From: Caenimonas sedimenti
Lineage (GTDB): Bacteria > Pseudomonadota > Gammaproteobacteria > Burkholderiales > Burkholderiaceae_C
Length of the DNA stretch: 64,000 nt
NCBI RefSeq assembly: GCF_007833165.1
Contig: NZ_VOBQ01000013.1
Span: 1-64,000 of the forward strand
Direction: 5' to 3'
The notes under the pieces were generated by a model. The model did no database searches. It saw nothing but the letters and a program-made list of their open reading frames with translations, and had not been told where the DNA came from. Below are positions 51,655 through 60,739 of the stretch, piece after piece (positions within the stretch are counted from its first letter, which is position 1; each line of letters opens with the position of its first letter). Position numbers and translations under genes: made by a program.

Positions 51655-51864
51655 TCAGGAACTGGCGCTGCGCAGGTCGTGCTCGCGCAGCATCACCGGC
51701 TCGCGCGAGCCGCTGGCGAGGCGCCGCCGCACCACGGTTTCCAGGTGAGGGAGGTTGTGCCGGAAGGTTTCCATCGCGTCCTCGCCGGGGGTCGCGGGCC
51801 GGTAGCTGTAGTGCAGGGTCAACGGGCTGACGCTGGCCCCGACCAGCGCGTCTCCGACCAGCAC
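51655..51864 (-). CDS. Small hypothetical protein; true start uncertain
   Basis: A 69-residue protein if started at GTG 51864. It has GASVSPLTLHYSYRP, then HNLPHLETVVRRRLASGSREPVMLREHDL, which looks like a DUF1488-type small protein. The same frame stays open upstream to about 51973 and reads as plausible protein (VRWAIAADSTSEPAVFHEAS), but contains no ATG, GTG or TTG start there. The real N-terminus may therefore use a non-standard start or have been lost. It is divergent from the repeat lipoprotein. Confidence 0.5.
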   Translation of the reverse strand: MLVGDALVGASVSPLTLHYSYRPATPGEDAMETFRHNLPHLETVVRRRLASGSREPVMLREHDLRSASS

Positions 51865-51979
51865 CCAGAAACGGATGGTGCCCGAGGCTTCATGGAAGAC
51901 GGCGGGTTCGGAGGTGGAATCGGCGGCGATGGCCCATCGTACAGTGTTGCCACCGCTTGTGCGGCCGTAGGGATGTCAA

Positions 51980-53650
51980 ATGAACAGGGTAGGCGTGCGC
52001 GTCGTGGCGTGTGTGCTCGTCGCGTTGCAAATGGTGGCTTGCGCGACCTGGCGGGCCCACCCGCCAGCGTTCGCGCTGCATCGCCAATGGATGGCCGATC
52101 CGCCTGGCGTCGAAACCAGTGCGATCCGGACCGCGACGGCTCTCGCGGGGGCGGCTGGGTCCCCATCGCGACTGCTGGCCGCGACGGCCGGGCTTGCCGG
52201 CTGGCGCCCGCTGCCACAGTCCTTCCCGGCAACGGCAAGGCCTGCCTGGGTGGCGGCTTGCGGCGCACCCCCGTGGCCTGCGGGTGCCTTCGCGACGGCC
52301 GTCGACGAGGTGCTGTCCGCGATCGACGCCGCCGAGCATTCCCGCCGTGCCGCGCTGGGGAACCTGCCTCCGGGCCTGGACGCGCAGATCCTGATGCCCC
52401 AGGTGGCGGCCCGGCCGCCAGCGCAGCCCTCCGTGCCCGACTACCGTGCCGCGCTCGGCCGCATCGACCCGGGGCCGTTGCTCGCCGGCATGTTGCGGCT
52501 GGTCGCCGCGGTCGAGGCGCTGGATGCGGTCCTGTCCATCCCCATCCAGGTGCCCGCTGTGCGCTGGCAATGCGACACGACACTCGGCGGCCTCCTGATC
52601 GACACGACCGGCGCGGACAACGTGCACCTGCTCGCCAATCCCTTGCTCGTGATCGATGTCGGAGGCAACGACCAATACGTGTTCGAGCGCCGCGATACCC
52701 ACAACCGGATCAGCGTCCTGCTCGACCGTGGAGGCAACGACCGGTATCAAGCCACTGCCCCGGGCAGCGATCCATCCGCCGGCGTGCTCGGCTATGGCGT
52801 GCTCTGGGACGCGGGGGGCGACGATCGCTACGAAGCCGGCGACTTCGCGCAGGCCGCGGCCCTGTTCGGCATCGCGCTGTTGCACGACACAGCCGGGGAG
52901 GACATCTACACGGCGCGCGGCTTCTCGCAGGCCTTCGCCATCGCGGGCCTCGCCATCCTGCATGACCGGTCCGGGGGCGACCGCTACAGCGCCGCGACGC
53001 ACGCGCAGGCGAGCGGCGGGCCGGCGGGCGTGGCTTTGCTGCTGGACGCGGCCGGCAACGACCGCTATGCGCTGGTCAACGAGCCGCTGGTGCTGCCGTC
53101 GGCGCAATTGCCCGACCGGAACGCCTCGATGGGGCAAGGGGCCGGCCGCGGCCTTGCCATGCCGGCCCACGCCCAGGCCGTCCCCGGCGGCCTCGGCCTC
53201 CTGCTCGACCTGTCGGGAGACGACCACTACAGCGGCCAGGTGTTCGCGCAGGGCGTCGGCTACCTGGGTGGCGGCGGCCTGCTGTTCGACGGCGGCGGCA
53301 GCGACAGCTTCGACGCCGCCTGGTATTCACTGGGCGCGGCGGCCCACCAGGCGGTGGGCGTGCTGGTGAAGCGCGGCGCGGGCAACGACCGCTACCGGTC
53401 CACGCATGCCACCGCGCTGGCGGCCGCGCACGACGGGTCAGTGGCCGTCTTTGCCGACGATGGCGGGGACGACCGTTACGCGCTGGGTGAGTTCGGGCTG
53501 GGCGGCGAAAGTGATGGCGGCCGTGCCGTTTTCCGGGACGGCGGCGGCACGGACGTCTACGAGGTGCGCGGCCCTTGCGCGGGCGAGGCCGTCACCGCTG
53601 CGCGTACTGGGTCTTCCCGAACAGGACCTCCCGCGCCTTGTCGTCGGTGA
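51980..53650 (+). CDS. Lipoprotein with about eleven D-x-x-G-x-D-x-Y repeats
   Basis: A 556-residue exported protein that I cannot assign to a named family. A signal peptide ends at Cys21 in QMVAC, an acceptable lipobox. Residues 22-220 are mainly helical. Residues about 224-529 consist of repeats with the core D-x-[GRA]-G-[GN]-D-x-Y, for instance IDVGGNDQY, LDRGGNDRY, WDAGGDDRY and ADDGGDDRY, spaced mostly 23-30 residues with one insertion, each preceded by hydrophobic residues. This suggests a parallel beta-solenoid with Asp-rich turns that may bind calcium. It is not the RTX motif. The last 20 residues overlap the GST gene on the other strand by 59 bases. Confidence 0.75.
   Translation: MNRVGVRVVACVLVALQMVACATWRAHPPAFALHRQWMADPPGVETSAIRTATALAGAAGSPSRLLAATAGLAGWRPLPQSFPATARPAWVAACGAPPWPAGAFATAVDEVLSAIDAAEHSRRAALGNLPPGLDAQILMPQVAARPPAQPSVPDYRAALGRIDPGPLLAGMLRLVAAVEALDAVLSIPIQVPAVRWQCDTTLGGLLIDTTGADNVHLLANPLLVIDVGGNDQYVFERRDTHNRISVLLDRGGNDRYQATAPGSDPSAGVLGYGVLWDAGGDDRYEAGDFAQAAALFGIALLHDTAGEDIYTARGFSQAFAIAGLAILHDRSGGDRYSAATHAQASGGPAGVALLLDAAGNDRYALVNEPLVLPSAQLPDRNASMGQGAGRGLAMPAHAQAVPGGLGLLLDLSGDDHYSGQVFAQGVGYLGGGGLLFDGGGSDSFDAAWYSLGAAAHQAVGVLVKRGAGNDRYRSTHATALAAAHDGSVAVFADDGGDDRYALGEFGLGGESDGGRAVFRDGGGTDVYEVRGPCAGEAVTAARTGSSRTGPPAPCRR
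52649..53566 (+). repeat. Coding repeat region of the D-x-x-G-x-D-x-Y lipoprotein
   Basis: Eleven protein-level repeats are encoded here, from Asp226 to about Tyr527 of the lipoprotein. The DNA copies are diverged (no long identical stretches), so the array is old and under selection for protein sequence rather than a recent expansion. The clearest copies encode GGNDQY, GGNDRY, GGDDRY, AGEDIY, SGGDRY, AGNDRY, SGDDHY, GGSDSF, AGNDRY, GGDDRY and GGTDVY. Confidence 0.8.
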
Positions 53651-54290
53651 TCGGCTTGCGCAGGTCCGCCAGCACCTGCACGCCTCGTTGCACGGCCGGC
53701 CGGGCGGCGATGGTGTCCAGCCACTTCTTCAAGTGCGGATAGTCCTCGAGGACGATCCCCTGCTTCTCCCAGCTGCGCAGCCAGGGAAAGGTCGCGATGT
53801 CGGCGATCGAGTACTCGTCGCCCCCCAGCCAGGCACTCGCGGCCAGGCGCTTGTCGATCACCCGGTACAGCCGCTTCGCTTCGTTGCTGTAGCGGTCGAC
53901 CGCGTAGGGCAGCTTCTCGGGCGCATACATGCGGAAGTGGTGGGCCTGCCCCAGCATGGGGCCCACCCCGCCCATCTGGAACATCAGCCACTGCAGCACC
54001 TCGTAGCGGGCGCGGTCCGAGGCCGGCAGGAAGCGCCCGGTTTTGGCGGCCAGGTAGAGCAGGATGGCCCCGGATTCGAACAGCGAGATCGGTTGGCCAT
54101 CCGGGCCGGCGGGGTCGACCAGGGCCGGGATCTTGTTGTTGGGGCTGATCGCCAGGAAGTCCGGCTTGAACTGGTCGCCGGCGCCGATGTTCACCGGGAT
54201 GGCCTCATACGGAAGGCCACATTCCTCCAGCATGATGTGGACCTTGTGGCCGTTGGGTGTGGGCCACGAATACACGGTGATCTTCGACAC
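53592..54290 (-). CDS. Glutathione S-transferase (YghU/Ure2-like)
   Basis: A 232-residue GST of the YghU/YfcG class. The thioredoxin-like domain begins ITVYSWPTPNGHKVHIMLEE, with NNKIPALVDP and the glutathione residues in LFESGAILLYLA; the helical domain has YSIADIATFPWL. These enzymes reduce disulfides or peroxides with glutathione. The start is GTG at 54290. Its 3' end overlaps the convergent lipoprotein gene by 59 bases. Confidence 0.92.
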   Translation of the reverse strand: MSKITVYSWPTPNGHKVHIMLEECGLPYEAIPVNIGAGDQFKPDFLAISPNNKIPALVDPAGPDGQPISLFESGAILLYLAAKTGRFLPASDRARYEVLQWLMFQMGGVGPMLGQAHHFRMYAPEKLPYAVDRYSNEAKRLYRVIDKRLAASAWLGGDEYSIADIATFPWLRSWEKQGIVLEDYPHLKKWLDTIAARPAVQRGVQVLADLRKPITDDKAREVLFGKTQYAQR

Positions 54291-54346
54291 TGCGCGTTCC
54301 TTACGTTTTGAATTGATAATGGCACTTTAGGCCCAGAATCCCGTCC

Positions 54347-55033
54347 ATGTTCGATCGCCTGAAGAAGGCCTTCTCCAAGGAGGCCAAACAGCCGGAAGGA
54401 CCCTCGTCGCAGCTGACGGCCGGGCCCGCTTCGGAGTGGGCGACCCAGAATGGCGTGACCATGTCTTTCACCGCGCCGGGCGGCAAGGGGCCCACCATGC
54501 AGGGCAAGGTGGGCGGCAAGGCATGGCGGATGGAAGTCGGCCGGCCCTCCCGCAACTACATCATGGGCGAAGAACTGCGGGCGCGTGCGGAACTCGGCAT
54601 CACTGAGGACATGGCCGCGATGGTGATCAGCCGCCCGCTGAAGGACGCGCTGGAAAAGAAGGCCTACAGCATGATCACCGACACGCTGCAGACCACCGCC
54701 GACCCCAACCTGCCCGAAGAAATGCGCTGGCTGGCCATGTACGACGAGGTCGGCTGGGACAGCCTGCCGCCGGAGTTCTGGAAGCGCTATGCCATCCTGT
54801 CCGACAAGCGCGAGCATGCGCTGGCCTGGATGGACGGCAATTTCGCCGAACTGCTGATGGCCTGGCCTGACCCGGCGCCCACGGCCGAGGTGCCGTTCAT
54901 CGTCGCCCTGATGCGCGGCAAGTGCTACCTGCGCATGGAGTACCTGCCCCCCGAGAATTCGACGATGGAACACGCCGCGAAGATCTTCACGGCCGCCTGC
55001 GAAGGCGCGTTGAACGGCTTTCCTCCCGGCTAG
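54347..55033 (+). CDS. Conserved hypothetical protein, 228 residues
   Basis: A 228-residue soluble protein beginning MFDRLKKAFSKEAKQPEGPS. It has an alpha/beta core (KVGGKAWRMEVGRPSRNYIM), the helical SRPLKDALEKKAYSM, and an alternating C-terminal part (YDEVGWDSLPPEFWKRYAIL, FIVALMRGKCYLRMEYLP). I know this pattern only as an unnamed family in Comamonadaceae-type genomes. No catalytic motif or signal is visible. It is divergent from the GST gene. Confidence 0.65.
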   Translation: MFDRLKKAFSKEAKQPEGPSSQLTAGPASEWATQNGVTMSFTAPGGKGPTMQGKVGGKAWRMEVGRPSRNYIMGEELRARAELGITEDMAAMVISRPLKDALEKKAYSMITDTLQTTADPNLPEEMRWLAMYDEVGWDSLPPEFWKRYAILSDKREHALAWMDGNFAELLMAWPDPAPTAEVPFIVALMRGKCYLRMEYLPPENSTMEHAAKIFTAACEGALNGFPPG

Positions 55034-55041
55034 TTGCGCCG

Positions 55042-55063
55042 CCGTCCCCGCGAACGGGGACGG
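55042..55063. terminator. Hairpin between convergent genes
   Basis: CCGTCCCC (55042-55049) pairs perfectly with GGGGACGG (55056-55063) around a GCGAAC loop, in the 47-base gap between two converging genes. There is no T-run on either side, so it may be a factor-dependent or bidirectional terminator only. Confidence 0.5.
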
Positions 55064-55080
55064 ACTCACGCTTGCGGCGC

Positions 55081-56355
55081 TCAGCCTCCGCGCGTCACGG
55101 CCGGCTCTGCATCACGGCCATAGGCGCCGTACTTGCCCAGCTCCCACTTGGCGATGGCGTTGCGGTGCACTTCGTCCGGGCCGTCCGCGAAGCGCAGCGT
55201 GCGTGCATGCGCGTAAGCTGAAGCCAGCGGGAAGTCGTCGCACATGCCGCCGCCGCCGTGCACCTGCATCGCCCAGTCGATCACCTGGCAAGCCATCGTC
55301 GGCGCCACCACCTTGATCATCGCGATCTCGGTGCGGGCCACCTTGTTGCCGGCCAGGTCCATGATCCACGCGGCCTTGAGCGTGAGCAGGCGCGCCATGT
55401 CGATCTTGCAGCGCGCTTCGGCGATGCGTTCCTGCGTCACCGTCTGCTGCGCCACCGTCTTGCCGAAGGCCGTGCGCGACATCGCGCGGCGGCACATCAG
55501 CTCGAGCGCGCGCTCGGCCAGGCCGATCAGGCGCATGCAGTGGTGGATGCGCCCGGGGCCGAGGCGTCCCTGGGCGATCTCAAAGCCTCGGCCTTCGCCC
55601 AGCAGGATGTTGCCGGCCGGCACTTTGACGTTCTCGAAGTACATCTCCATGTGGCCGTGCGGCGCGTCGTCGTAGCCCATCACATTCAGCGGCCGCACGA
55701 TGCGGATGCCAGGCGTGTCCGACGGGATCACGATCATGCTTTGCTGCGAGTGGCGCGGCGCGTCCGGATCGGTCTTGCCCATGGTGATGAACACGTTGCA
55801 ACGCGGGTCGCCGGCACCGGAGATCCACCACTTGTGGCCATTGACGATGTAGTGGTCGCCCTGCTTTTCGATGCGGGTGCAGATGTTGGTGGCGTCGGAT
55901 GAGGCGACCTCCGGCTCCGTCATCGCGAAGGCCGAGCGGATCTGGCCTTCGAGCAGGGGCTTCAGCCACCGTGACTTGATCTCGTCGGAGCCGTAGCGCG
56001 CCAGGGTCTCCATGTTGCCGGTGTCAGGCGCCGAGCAGTTGAAGACTTCACTCGACCATGGCACTCGGCCCATGATCTCGGCCAGCGGCGCGTATTCCTG
56101 GTTGGTCAGGCCCGCGCCCTTGTAGCCCGAGGCATGCGCGCTGTCGACCGGCAGGAACAGGTTCCAGAGGCCCGCTTCACGCGCCTTGGGCTTCAGGTCC
56201 TCGATGATCTTCAGGGGCTGCCAGCGGTTGCCGGACTTCGTGTTGGCCGCCTGCTGCGCGTCGTAAGTCGCCTCGCTCGGATAGATGTGGTCGTCCATGA
56301 ACTTCTGCAGGCGCGCCTGGAGTTCCTTGGTCTTGGGCGAATACTCGAAGTCCAT
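55081..56355 (-). CDS. Acyl-CoA dehydrogenase
   Basis: A 424-residue flavoenzyme. [19 protein letters not shown] is the FAD/substrate signature, [17 protein letters not shown] and [21 protein letters not shown] continue the beta domain, and the C-terminal domain has [16 protein letters not shown]. The pairing with a phosphotransferase resembles ACAD10/ACAD11-type systems and mycobacterial FadE36 pairs, in which a hydroxyacyl-CoA is phosphorylated and eliminated before oxidation. Translation from ATG 56355. It is the third gene of the Crp - phosphotransferase - dehydrogenase row. Confidence 0.92.
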   Translation of the reverse strand: MDFEYSPKTKELQARLQKFMDDHIYPSEATYDAQQAANTKSGNRWQPLKIIEDLKPKAREAGLWNLFLPVDSAHASGYKGAGLTNQEYAPLAEIMGRVPWSSEVFNCSAPDTGNMETLARYGSDEIKSRWLKPLLEGQIRSAFAMTEPEVASSDATNICTRIEKQGDHYIVNGHKWWISGAGDPRCNVFITMGKTDPDAPRHSQQSMIVIPSDTPGIRIVRPLNVMGYDDAPHGHMEMYFENVKVPAGNILLGEGRGFEIAQGRLGPGRIHHCMRLIGLAERALELMCRRAMSRTAFGKTVAQQTVTQERIAEARCKIDMARLLTLKAAWIMDLAGNKVARTEIAMIKVVAPTMACQVIDWAMQVHGGGGMCDDFPLASAYAHARTLRFADGPDEVHRNAIAKWELGKYGAYGRDAEPAVTRGG

Positions 56356-56398
56356 CGTGTGTCTTCCTTTGGTGAAACTGTCGGAATGGGAGAGGTGC

Positions 56399-57502
56399 CT
56401 AAGCCTTTTGGGCGAAGGCCCAGGCCATCTCGGCCATGGGGCGCGCCCCGGCGCCGGATGCGGCGGCCTGGGCGCTGGAGGCGGTGCCGGCTTCCACCCG
56501 CTTGGCGATGCCTTGCAGGATGGCGGCGATGCGGAACATGTTGTAGGCCATGTAGAAGTTCCAGTCGGCCTTGAGCTCGTCCACCGTGGCGAGACCGGTG
56601 CGGTCGCAATACCGGCGGATGTATTCGTCTTCCGGCGGGATGCCGAGCGCGCGGTGGTCCAGCCCGCCGATGCCGCGCGACATCGCATGCGGGATGTGCC
56701 AGGCCATGCAGTGGTAGCTGAAGTCCGCCAGCGGGTGGCCGAGCGTGGAGAGCTCCCAGTCGAGCACGGCGATCACCCGGGGCTCGGTGGCGTGGAACAT
56801 CAGGTTGTCGAGGCGATAGTCGCCGTGGACGATGGAAACCTTGTTCTCGTCGCGCGCTGCCGCGGGGATGTGCGCGGGCAGCCATTCGACCAGCTTTTCC
56901 ATTTCGGGGATGGGCTGGCTCATGGGCCCGGCGCCGTCGGCCGAGGCCTTGTACTGCTTGCTCCAGCGGCCGATCTGCCGGTCGAAATAGTTGCCCGGCT
57001 TGCCGTAGCCCGCCAGGCCGCGGTCGGCGAACTTCACCGTGTGCAGCGCCGCGATCACGCGGTTCATCTCGTCGTAGATCTCGCCGCGCTGCGCGTTGTC
57101 CATGTCCGGCAGCGCCTGGTCCCACAGCACGCGGCCCTGCATGAACTCCATGATGTAGAAGGCGCGCCCGATGACGGATTCGTCCTCGCACAGCGCGTCC
57201 ATGCGGGGCACGGGAACGCCGGTGCCGGCGAGGCCTTTCATCACCGCGAACTCGCGCTCGACGGCGTGCGCCGAAGGCAGCAGCTTCGCGACCGGCCCAG
57301 GCTTGGCCCGCATCACGTAGCTGCGCTCCGGCGTGGTCAGCTTGTAGGTGGGGTTGGACTGGCCGCCCTTGAACATCTCCGCGGTGAGCGGGCCGCGGAA
57401 ACCCTCGACGTTCTTCTCCATCCAGGCGGTGAGCGCCGGGATGTCGAACAGGTGTTTGTCGGAAACGGGGCGAGTGCCCACGAAATGGTCGTAATTGCTC
57501 AT
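56399..57502 (-). CDS. Phosphotransferase family protein (aminoglycoside phosphotransferase fold, ACAD10/11 type)
   Basis: A 367-residue kinase-fold protein. The catalytic loop is [14 protein letters not shown] and the metal site [20 protein letters not shown]; the N-lobe lysine lies in SYVMRAKPG. These features match the phosphotransferases that partner acyl-CoA dehydrogenases, not drug-modifying enzymes. It would phosphorylate a 4-hydroxyacyl-CoA-type substrate for subsequent elimination. Its start overlaps the Crp-type regulator's stop by 4 bases (ATGA). Confidence 0.9.
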   Translation of the reverse strand: MSNYDHFVGTRPVSDKHLFDIPALTAWMEKNVEGFRGPLTAEMFKGGQSNPTYKLTTPERSYVMRAKPGPVAKLLPSAHAVEREFAVMKGLAGTGVPVPRMDALCEDESVIGRAFYIMEFMQGRVLWDQALPDMDNAQRGEIYDEMNRVIAALHTVKFADRGLAGYGKPGNYFDRQIGRWSKQYKASADGAGPMSQPIPEMEKLVEWLPAHIPAAARDENKVSIVHGDYRLDNLMFHATEPRVIAVLDWELSTLGHPLADFSYHCMAWHIPHAMSRGIGGLDHRALGIPPEDEYIRRYCDRTGLATVDELKADWNFYMAYNMFRIAAILQGIAKRVEAGTASSAQAAASGAGARPMAEMAWAFAQKA

Positions 57503-58221
57503 GAGTTGTCGGTCTCGATGATGCGCATCAATGCGTCCCGGTTGCGCACCACGAGGCCGCCCGGCTCGATGCGGATCACCTCCTCGCGTTCCATCGACTT
57601 CAGCTCCTGGTTCACGCGCTGGCGCGAAGCGCCCAGCAGCTGGGCCAGCTCCTCCTGCGCGAGCTGCAGGCTGATGCGCACCTCGCGCCCGTCGGACAGC
57701 GACGGCACGCCGTAGCTGCGCACCAGGTGGATCAATTGCTTGGCCAGCCGGGCGCGCAAGGGGAGGGTGTTCAAGTCTTCGACCAGCCCGAACAGCTGGC
57801 GGATGCGCCGGGCCTGCAGCTTCAGCATGGCTTCGTACAGCTCGACGTGCTGGGACAGGATCTTGCGCAGGTCGCCGCGCGACACCGACAGCATGGTCGT
57901 CTCGCCATGCGCATAGGCATCGTGCGTGCGCCGGTCGCCGTCGAAGATCGCCACGTCCCCGAACCAGATGCCCGGCTCCACGTAGGTGAAGGTGACCTGC
58001 TTGCCCGTGATCGACGTGGAGCTCACCCGCACCGCGCCCCGCGCCACCGCGCTCCATGCCTCGGGCGGATCGCCGCGCGCGCAGATGAGTTCGCCGTCCT
58101 TGAAACGGGTGACGTAGGCGCATCGAAGGATGTCGTGCCGCAGGGAGGGAGAGAGGGTGGAGAACCAGCGACCACCGTTGATCGCTGCACGTTCTTCAAT
58201 GGTAAGAATGGGGTCGTCCAT
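57499..58221 (-). CDS. Crp/Fnr-family transcriptional regulator
   Basis: A 240-residue regulator. The N-terminal beta-roll binds an effector (GSWFGDVAIFDGDRRTHD-like region at about residues 85-105, written here as WFGDVAIFDGDRR), a long dimer helix follows, and the C-terminal winged helix has QEELAQLLGASRQRVNQELKSME. There are no N-terminal Fe-S cysteines, so it is not an oxygen-sensing Fnr. The start at 58221 has AGGA nearby; a longer in-frame form begins at 58257. It is co-transcribed with the phosphotransferase and acyl-CoA dehydrogenase genes and probably regulates them. Confidence 0.9.
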   Translation of the reverse strand: MDDPILTIEERAAINGGRWFSTLSPSLRHDILRCAYVTRFKDGELICARGDPPEAWSAVARGAVRVSSTSITGKQVTFTYVEPGIWFGDVAIFDGDRRTHDAYAHGETTMLSVSRGDLRKILSQHVELYEAMLKLQARRIRQLFGLVEDLNTLPLRARLAKQLIHLVRSYGVPSLSDGREVRISLQLAQEELAQLLGASRQRVNQELKSMEREEVIRIEPGGLVVRNRDALMRIIETDNS

Positions 58222-58335
58222 GTTCTGTCCTGTGAGTGACTTTGGCGGCAGGGACATTGTCGCGTCCGGGACCAGCCGAAACCCTCGGGGTTGTCACCTG
58301 TGGGGCAGTTCACGGCCCCGATGAGCCGGAGAGGG

Positions 58336-59115
58336 CTATTCGAAGCGCGGCGGCTTCTTCGCGAGGAACGCTTCGATGCCGATGCCCCCATTGGCATGGT
58401 GGAGGTTCTTCACGAAATGCGAGCGCTCGGAGGCCAGCTGCGTGTGCAGCGGAGCCACCGCGGCATCGTTCACGAGCTCCTTCACGCTGGCCAGCGTGTT
58501 CGGCGCTCGCTCGTTCAGCTCGGCCGCGAGCTTCAGCGCTTCCTCGAGCGCATGGCCCGAGCGGGTGACTCGATTGACCAGGCCGAACTGCTGCAGCCGG
58601 GCCGGGGTGATGCGCTCGGCGCACATGAGCAGGTCGTTCACCAACTGGCGCGGCAGCGCGCGCGTCAAGGCCCAAGTGGCTCCTCCGTCCGGGGACAGGG
58701 CCACATTGGAATACGCCATCACGAACACGGCGTCGTCGGAAGCGACGATGAAGTCGCAAGCGAGCGCGAGCGAGAAGCCAGCGCCTGCCGCCGCGCCTTC
58801 GACGGCGGCGATCACGGGCTTGGGGAAGGCGCGGATCGCTTCGATCCAGCTGTGCAGCGCTTCGACCGATTCCCACTGCACTTCGGGCGCCCGGGCCCGG
58901 TTGTCCAGCAGCCGCTGCAGGTTGCCGCCGGCGCAGAAGTTCTTCCCTTCGCCGGTGATGACGACGCTGCGGACCTCGGGGTTGGCGTCCGCCGCGTTCA
59001 GCGCTTCGACCCCGGCCGCATAGATCTCCGGGCCGAGCGCATTGCGGAATTCGGGATTGCTGATGGTCAGCACCATCGTGCGGCCGTTGCTGGCACTCTT
59101 GAGTTCGGCGGGCAT
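58336..59115 (-). CDS. Enoyl-CoA hydratase family protein (possibly alternative oxepin-CoA hydrolase)
   Basis: A 259-residue crotonase. The oxyanion-hole segments are CAGGNLQRLL and EGAAAGAGFSLALACDFI; the sequence opens LKSASNGRTMVLTISNPEFRNALG. The wording SPDGGATWALTRALPRQ and the ending GIEAFLAKKPPRF resemble Comamonadaceae enzymes annotated as alternative oxepin-CoA hydrolases of phenylacetate breakdown, but no other paa genes are here, so this is uncertain. It starts 5 bases after the 3-hydroxyacyl-CoA dehydrogenase gene. Confidence 0.87.
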   Translation of the reverse strand: MPAELKSASNGRTMVLTISNPEFRNALGPEIYAAGVEALNAADANPEVRSVVITGEGKNFCAGGNLQRLLDNRARAPEVQWESVEALHSWIEAIRAFPKPVIAAVEGAAAGAGFSLALACDFIVASDDAVFVMAYSNVALSPDGGATWALTRALPRQLVNDLLMCAERITPARLQQFGLVNRVTRSGHALEEALKLAAELNERAPNTLASVKELVNDAAVAPLHTQLASERSHFVKNLHHANGGIGIEAFLAKKPPRFE

Positions 59116-59120
59116 GGGGG

Positions 59121-60671
59121 TCAGGCTTCCTCGTGCAAAAGCGACAGGCCGATGGCCCCGCGCCGGCGCAGCCAGGGGCTGGGGCGGTAGCGCGGATCGC
59201 CATAGACGGTCTGCATGTTGAACAGGACTTCAAGCATGTTGTCCGGGCCCCAGCGGTTGCCCATGGCGAGCGGCCCCAGCGGGTAGCCCAGGCCCAGCGT
59301 CACCGCCGTCTCGAGGTCGGCGGGGGAGCAGACGCCCTGCTGGCACATGTCGGAAGCGATGTTCACGATGGTGGCGACGACGCGCTGGGTGACGAAGCCG
59401 GCGGAGTCGCGAATCACGCTGACTGCCTTGCCGTCGCGCGCGAAGAGCGCGTGCGCCGCGTCACGCATGTCGGTGCGCGTGGCGGGGTTGGTGGCGAGCA
59501 CGCGGCGCTTCGTCGCCGCGTCTTCCACGAGCATGTCGATCCCGATCGTCCTGGCGGGGTCATGCCGGTCGACGACGGCCACCGTCGTGACGTCGAAACC
59601 CAGTGGCGCCACCAGCGTCAGGGCGTTCATCGACGGCGACTGCCCGGTCTCGACCTTCGCACCCAGCGCCTTCAGCAACTGGAACAGCTCTGCGCGCCGC
59701 GCGGCGCGCGTCGACACCCACACCGGAGGCAGTTCCTCCACCTGGGGCACGGGCGGCTCGGCCGGCACCTGCGCCTTGCCATCGATGTAGCGGTAGAACC
59801 CTTCCCCCGCCTTGCGGCCGACCACGCCGCCCGCCGCCCGCTGCGCCGCCAGCGCCGAAGGGCGGTAGCGTGGCTCGTCGTAGTACTGGCGGTAGATCGA
59901 TTCCATCACGGGATGGGACACGTCCAGCCCCGTCAGGTCCATCAGTTCGAACGGCCCGAGGCGGAAGCCGACCTGGTCCTTCAGGATCCGGTCGATGGTC
60001 GCAAAATCGGCCACGCCTTCGGCCACGATCCGCAGGGCCTCGGTGTTGTAGCCGCGGCCGGCGTGGTTGACGATGAAGCCCGGGGTGTCCGCCGCCCGGA
60101 CGGGCGTGTGGCCCATCTGCCGCGCATAGGCTGCGAGCCCTTCGCACACGGCCGGGTCGGTCTGCAAGCCGGCGATCACCTCGACGACTTTCATCAGTGG
60201 GACCGGATTGAAGAAGTGGTAGCCGGCCAGCCGCCGTGGCTCCTTCAAGCCCGCACCGATCGCGGTCACCGACAGCGAAGAGGTATTGGTGGCGAGCACG
60301 GCGCCGGGCGCCACGATGGATTCCAGCTCGGCGAACAGCGACTTCTTGGCGTCCAGGTTCTCGACGATCGCTTCGACCACCAGTTCGCAGTCCGCGAGAT
60401 CCCGCAAGCCGGCGGCCGCGACCAGCCGTTGCTTGCAGGCTGCGCCGGCGGCCGCATCGAGCCGCCCTTTCTCCACCATGCGATCCCACTGGCTTCCGAT
60501 TTCGGGGAGCGCGCGCTCCAGAGCAGGGCCGTGCGCGTCGAAGAAGCGGACGACGCTGCCGGCCTGCGCGGCGATCTGTGCGATGCCCTTGCCCATGGCC
60601 CCGGCGCCGATGACGGCAACCGTGCGGTATCGCGGCCCGGGTCCGGCCTGCGAGGTGTCCTGTGTTTGCAT
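59121..60671 (-). CDS. 3-hydroxyacyl-CoA dehydrogenase (PaaH-like, duplicated C-terminus)
   Basis: A 516-residue NAD-dependent dehydrogenase. The Rossmann motif is VIGAGAMGKGIAQIAAQAG, the catalytic His-Glu pair lies near YHFFNPVPLMKVVEVI, and the first C-terminal domain has LGPFELMDLTGLDV. A second, shorter copy follows (FVTQRVVATIVNIASDMC, LGLGYPLGPLAMG), giving the longer PaaH/adipate-type form. It oxidises 3-hydroxyacyl-CoA or 3-hydroxyadipyl-CoA. Together with the hydratase downstream it could process ring-cleavage products such as those from the box or phenylacetate routes. Confidence 0.9.
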   Translation of the reverse strand: MQTQDTSQAGPGPRYRTVAVIGAGAMGKGIAQIAAQAGSVVRFFDAHGPALERALPEIGSQWDRMVEKGRLDAAAGAACKQRLVAAAGLRDLADCELVVEAIVENLDAKKSLFAELESIVAPGAVLATNTSSLSVTAIGAGLKEPRRLAGYHFFNPVPLMKVVEVIAGLQTDPAVCEGLAAYARQMGHTPVRAADTPGFIVNHAGRGYNTEALRIVAEGVADFATIDRILKDQVGFRLGPFELMDLTGLDVSHPVMESIYRQYYDEPRYRPSALAAQRAAGGVVGRKAGEGFYRYIDGKAQVPAEPPVPQVEELPPVWVSTRAARRAELFQLLKALGAKVETGQSPSMNALTLVAPLGFDVTTVAVVDRHDPARTIGIDMLVEDAATKRRVLATNPATRTDMRDAAHALFARDGKAVSVIRDSAGFVTQRVVATIVNIASDMCQQGVCSPADLETAVTLGLGYPLGPLAMGNRWGPDNMLEVLFNMQTVYGDPRYRPSPWLRRRGAIGLSLLHEEA

Positions 60672-60739
60672 CAGAAGCGATTATGTCCTGCCCTTTCAGG
60701 GCCGATCGAGCACTTCCGGCCCTAGAATCCACAGCGTCC

